64,000 bases of DNA from Lycorma delicatula (lineage: Eukaryota; Arthropoda; Insecta; Hemiptera; Fulgoridae): positions 84,398,515 to 84,462,514 of the forward strand of contig NC_134456.1 of the NCBI RefSeq assembly GCF_047948215.1. The letters are read 5' to 3'. The stretch's first letter is position 1. Each line of letters starts with the position of its first letter. The notes beneath the pieces were generated by a model that had not been told where the DNA came from, searched no databases, and saw only the letters and a list, made by a program, of their open reading frames with translations. The position numbers and the translations under genes were made by a program. This document shows, in pieces, positions 59,249 through 64,000 of this stretch.

Positions 59249-59920
59249 ATTACTTCCTACGAAGTAAGGTAAATATTTTCAAATTTTAACAGAAATATCC
59301 ATATTGACTAGTTTCGGCGTGACGTCAGTCCGTACGTACCTAGGTATGTACGCATGTATCTCGCATAACAAAAACGATTAGCCGTAGGATGTTGAAATTT
59401 TTTTATTTAGGACTGTTGTAACATCGTTGTGCACCTCCCCTTTTGATTGCAGTTGACTGAAACAAAAGTGTCCAAACAACCCCAAAATCCAAAAAATTTG
59501 GATTTTGGACTTTTTCTTAACTGCAGTAATAAGCGATCATTAAGAGCTTTTCAACTATATATCAAAAGTGGTATCATTTTTTTATTGATCCCACGGACTG
59601 ATAGGCAAATAACATTTTAATTAATGAAATATTTGGATCTAACAAGGGGAAGGCACATCGGTTCGAATCAGACTTGATATCCCTTTTTTTAACTTTCTTT
59701 TTTTTAATTTAAATATATTGATTTATTAATTATTAACCCTTGATTGTAAAATAATATTATACGATGAATAATAATTCAATAATAACAATAGAAAAACTGA
59801 AAAACTACCAGACGCTAATAATGAATTAAAATTTTATGTACTTCTTAATTAAAAAAAAAAAGTGTATATCTAATTTAACAAGCGTACAAGGAAGTCATAT
59901 GGTATCCACATCAGATTTTT
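59249..59920 (+). repeat. Repeat family Y, copy 8
   Basis: TACTTCCTACGAAGTAAGGT start, AAAACGATTAGCCGTAGGAT, TTTTGATTGCAGTTGACTGA, a well-formed central hairpin CCAAAATCC...GGATTTTGG, GGATCTAACAAGGGGAAGGC and the GTACAAGGAAGTCATATGGT end. Confidence 0.9.
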
Positions 59921-61872
59921 TTCTATTACTTACCGGTTTTTTTTTTTAAAGAAAACTATCAGTAAAGGAATGAAATTATGTAGTTCAACAGAAAATCTAT
60001 CGAGAAATAAAATAGGACTGAACAAGAATTTTATCGTCGTTACGTAACAGTTTATTATTTAGCTTCAAAACGTTCATATAAAATTTAAATGCATGTACGA
60101 TGCGATACAGTAAAAAAGTAATGCAACTCAATTTAGAAAAAAGTAAATAATAAATCAGTGGTATTTAAATATTCATAGATAAAATTTTTTGACAATAAAA
60201 AATAATACATTTTTCCCCAATCTCCCGTGGGCTACAACAGCCCACGGGAGAAAATAAATTGTAAAGCGCGAGGCCAGGCCACACCAATACAAATTACTTT
60301 ACCACACCCAATATGAATATTTTTACTATTATTTTTATTTTTTTTTTACAACAATGATCTAACAGCAACTGGTTTATGAATATCATAATATTGGTTATAC
60401 AATTTAATCACTCATATCGATACAGGTTTAATTTATTATAAAACAGAAAGGGAGAACAAAACAAACTAATATTGAAATCACACGTTACGAAATATTTTAT
60501 TTTACTACATTTAAACAAGCTTATTCATATGAGGTCAGTTTTATCGACCGACCAAAGATAACAACAGTACAAACCTTATATTTGGTAAATAAATATACGT
60601 TTTTATTTTCACAGTTCGAACACGTTTGTCGATTCGAAAGGGTCGAATACAGGAAAAAGGTTTTGAATATTTATAATGTGAATAAGATAATTTCCACAAA
60701 TTTAATCACAGATAAATATTTTATCTCCGATCGGTATATAATAATAAATTTTAACGATCGCGCAAGTACGACAAAAAGGTACTCCATCAGATTTGTGTCC
60801 GAGTGCACGGAGGTGACTGGATGCTATGGTGATAGGCATTTAAAGGAACAGCAAAAATCAAAAAATACAGAATTATATAATAAAAAGATATATGAAATAT
60901 CAGTATATTAAAATGTAAAAAGATGTTAATAAAAGTATTTTGAGCATATATTTACGTACAAGTGAACTACTACATTCTCAGTTATATTATTTTTTTTAGA
61001 GAAACTACGCTAATCGATCGGGTCAAATTTCGCATGTCGAGGTTTTTTTCGATCTTGGCGTCCATGATTCTTACAACAAAAAAATCTAAATTAAAAATTG
61101 AGGAGAATTTATGCTGGTCAGTTTTTGCTTCCAGGCTGAACGGACAGATTTAGATAAAATTTGGAACGAGGATATCTGTACATTAACATTGATGTATATC
61201 AATTAAGTACGGTCACAATCGTCAACGGGCAGGGAGACCTTACGGGTCCCGTATCTAACATTTTACTTAAAGGGTACGTAAAATTAAAAAAGACTAAAAC
61301 ACTTTCCGATTGAAATTTGGTCTTATACAAACCATTGTAAAGGGTCAAAAGCAAAAAACAACTTTTCTTTTTTCGTGGTTTCTGGACTCTTAAATCACAT
61401 TATTGGACGAATCCATTTCATTAATATGTTGTCGCTTTGGTTATGTATTCATATGATTTTTTTTTTCAGGAAAGAGATGTATCAAATCAAATGTTTTGCT
61501 GTTGTTTTACATGGCATTTTCAGACCGGATTAACAGATCTATATGAAATTTTGTACGACGATTTCTAAATATAATTGACGTCATTTAATTGCGGTTATAA
61601 TAATCGGTCAAGCGGATGTAAAGATAACTGTGTGTCCGTTCGGTTCAGTAAATCAAACTTTTACTCAAGAGTAGAACACATTTTTTTTACGAAATTTTTT
61701 ACTCGCATATTTAAATGTTCCACTTAATTTTCCTCTCCTAAATAATAATTATAATCGATTGCAAAGCCGTCGGGATCTAAACCATGTCGATTAAAAAAAA
61801 GTTACTTTTTTTAAATGGTATTATTTGAATTAAAAATTCACGTACAAAGATGACGTGAAAAACGTTTCTGTG
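59921..61872. other. Unassigned; one strong hairpin
   Basis: AT-rich. TCTCCCGTGGGCT (60221-60233) and AGCCCACGGGAGA (60239-60251) form a perfect 13-bp stem with loop ACAAC. The 109-codon plus frame at 60582-60911 has no motif I recognise. Confidence 0.45.
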
Positions 61873-61990
61873 AAATAAAATCGTTTAATTATATTTTAAA
61901 TAAATCGAGAGAAAGACCTTTTAAATACTCTGCAATTTATTTAAAAACGGCAAACGAAGCATAATTAAAGCTGAGCCTATTCAGTAACAC
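61873..61990 (+). repeat. Repeat V, copy 2
   Basis: AAAATCGTTTAATTATATTT, then ATTTAAAAACGGCAAACGAA and GCATAATTAAAGC match 22111-22215. Confidence 0.55.
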
Positions 61991-62160
61991 GAAATATCCG
62001 GTTGAATTGTACGATAATATCCTTGAATCTGGTTTGATAAGAACTAGCTATGAAAGATTACTTAAAACTGTATTATCAAACGAAATGGATAATACAGTAA
62101 TAATACATAATACTAAAGTCAATTAAAATATAACTGTGTAATTAATCATAAAATGAAAAA

Positions 62161-63053
62161 AAATCTGATGTGGACATCAGACTTCCTTTTTTTTTACCTC
62201 CGGGTCCACCGTTAGGCATTGATTCAGAGGATGAGTTGAATGATTTGTAGCACGTGTGAAAATGCCAAACCTGACCGGAATTCGAACCCGGGACCTAAGG
62301 ATGAAAGGCCGAGACGCTACCACTCGCGCCACGGAGGCCGGTGGCATGACTTCCTTGTGCACCTATTAAATTACATATACACATTTTGGTAAAATGAAAG
62401 ATACACAAAATTTTATTTCACTTAACTTCTGATATTTTTTCATTTTTTTTTTTCAATTGTTATTATTTATTGTATTTTTTTTACAATCAGAAGTTAATAT
62501 TATTAATAGATCAATATATTTAAATTAAATTTAAAAAAAAAATAGTTGAAAAAAGGGAGACGAAGTCAGATTCGAACCGATGTGCCTTCCCCCTTGTAAG
62601 ATCCAAATGTTTCATAACCTTTTATTTGGCTATAACTCTGGAGCAAACGAAAAATAAGTACCACTTATGATATATCGTTGAAAAGCTCTCAATGAGGGCT
62701 TTTTACTGCAGTAAAGAAAAAGTCTAAAATCCAAATTGTTTGGATTTTGGTCTTTTTTTGACACTTTTAATTCAGTCGATGGCAGTCAAAATGGAGGGTG
62801 CACAACTAGATGTTACAACAGTCCTAAATTAAAAATTTCAACATCCTACGCTTAATCGTTTTTGAGTTATATGAAACACATACGTACGTACGTACAGACG
62901 TTACACCGAAAAAAATTATCAAGATGGATATTTCCATCGATTGATTTTCAATGGATATTTCAGGGATGGTCAAAATGGATATTTTCGTTGAAATATGAAA
63001 ACCGAAATTTTTCGCGATCACAATACATCCTTTACTTCATACAAGGAAGTAAA
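62161..63053 (-). repeat. Repeat family Y, copy 9, interrupted by a SINE2
   Basis: Starts AATCTGATGTGGACATC and ends TTTACTTCATACAAGGAAGT. Includes GATTCGAACCGATGTGCCTT, the hairpin AAATCCAAATTGTTTGGATTT, and a ~35-bp local duplication (GGATATTTCCATCGATTG / GGATATTTCAGGGATGG / GGATATTTTCGTTG) near 62925-62990. SINE2 lies at 62189-62347. Confidence 0.9.
62189..62347 (-). mobile_element. SINE2 inside Y copy 9
   Basis: Minus-strand head GCCTCCGTGGCGCGAGTGGT, then AGCGTCTCGGCC, B-box arm CCGGGTTCGAATTCCGG, GGCATTTTCACACGTGCTAC, and an A-rich tail (plus-strand T run 62189-62195). GACTTCCTT occurs at both edges (62180-62188 and 62348-62356), a 9-bp or longer target duplication. Confidence 0.9.
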
Positions 63054-64000
63054 AATTAATGTACATAAATTCACAGCTTACGTCACAAAAAAGGCAGATA
63101 GAATTGTCCCGTATACAGAAATATACTAAGCAGATTTTGATAGTCGTAAAAAGAGATTAACAGTAGTAATCGGTATGGAAATCACAACAAAAATGAGGAG
63201 ACGGGAACGATGGCTACCTTAAGAAAACTAACAGAAATTTTACATTTGCCTAATGTGTAGTTTTTTTAAAATCAGAACAAGTTTCTGCCGGTTCTGACTA
63301 ACAACGTCTTAATACATTTTTCCGATCGCTATTACATTTTTTTAAAAGACGATATTTAATTTAGATACTTCTAATAGCTTTTATGTTGAATTATCGTTCT
63401 TAGGCAAAGAAAGGAACGTACAATATACACACAGGATTCCTAACCGTTAAATTACATCTCAATTGCCATAATTATTAACGTGAAATTTAGTAATAATGCG
63501 CCCTACCTCAAAACGATCTTTTTTTCGGTATGAAGCTACAAGTTGCAGTAAGCTGAAAGCCGTTTTTTTTTTTTGACAGCTGTGAAAAATACCCTAACTG
63601 GTTGTCACAGGGTTGTCCTCGCCCGATGGTTTTACATCAAAATTACTGTTTTAAAGCTGATGTTCACAAGCCTCTCTTTCCATTAAAAATTTTACACAAT
63701 GGTTTTGCGGTGTCGTGTCATCACATATGGAAAAATAGATCGTTTTGTAGTAGGAGCGTTTGATAAATTTATAGTTTTTTAATTCTAATATTGAGCCGTT
63801 ATTTTAAAGGGCACCAGTTTTGGAACTACCTGTGAAAAACTAATAGGTTAGGATTTGCAGTCTAAACTTTTTTCCCGTTTTTCAATACCCTTTCAAACTA
63901 AACTATTTCTGATTAAAATTTCTGAGATGTTCTCCACAGGGGTCTCTTGACTCGGAAGACATTAAAAACAGAATAGGAACCCTATGGTTCGCAGCAAAAA
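63054..64000. other. No recognisable feature
   Basis: Unassigned DNA to the end of the window; moderately AT-rich, no supported gene. Confidence 0.5.

Noticed and set aside
60582..60911. A 109-codon plus-strand gene
   Set aside because: Lys/Asn/Ile/Tyr-rich translation as expected from random AT-rich DNA; no motif.
62824..63059. Short ORFs at the end of Y copy 9
   Set aside because: Repeat-derived frames that also appear, broken, in other Y copies (for example near 2000 and 19313); no evidence that they are translated.
1..64000. CRISPR array, bacterial operon or viral genome
   Set aside because: Repeats are long and dispersed in both orientations, there are no regular short repeats with spacers, no long ORFs and no ribosome-binding-site-spaced genes; the content is eukaryotic transposons.

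Overview
This window is AT-rich eukaryotic nuclear DNA that looks like an insect repeat-rich intergenic or intronic region. A hemipteran is my best guess, from the mix of CAG-ended Tc1/mariner elements, tRNA-derived SINEs, R1/Jockey-type LINE tails and a Helitron; this is inference, not something the sequence proves. I found no intact host gene. Nearly every coding signal belongs to a decayed transposable element, and the longer open frames that do not are unsupported.

Layout. 0-1 kb: 3' end of an R1-like LINE on the minus strand. 1.9-7.1 kb: one copy of an abundant ~0.7 kb repeat (family Y), one copy of repeat W joined to a SINE remnant, and repeat X with a full SINE inserted. 8-12 kb: a GC-rich repeat, a frameshifted Helitron helicase tail, and a Jockey-like LINE tail. 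13.3-14.5 kb: mariner-like element M1. 15.8-19.9 kb: repeat Z with a second SINE type inserted, repeat W with a SINE, and a Y copy. 22.6-24.8 kb: element M4, which has unusually long terminal inverted repeats. 25-33 kb: second Z copy, second X copy, Y copies. 34-39 kb: a SINE with clean target-site duplications (TSDs), decayed element M3, and M2, the best-preserved transposon, nested inside a Y copy. 39.7-42.4 kb: a Y copy and an internally deleted piggyBac-like remnant. 44.8-46.1 kb: classical DD34D mariner M5. 46.5-47.5 kb: a foldback copy of X. 48.8-63 kb: Y copies, M7 with a SINE inside it, M6 with template-switch-like hairpins, and a Y copy carrying the second SINE type.

Nesting gives a relative history: Y predates M2 and SINE2; X and M7 predate SINE1; Z predates SINE2. 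Seven Tc1/mariner-superfamily elements were bounded by finding their terminal inverted repeats (TIRs) by eye, six with TA or TA-like junctions. Y copies occur at least nine times in both orientations. All family names for Y, X, W, Z and V are local labels. Nothing here is strong evidence for a new functional system. The most unusual items are the long-TIR element M4, the Y family with its persistent central hairpin, the X foldbacks, the W-SINE composite, and a minus-strand 222-codon frame with a single stop at 52.3-53.0 kb.
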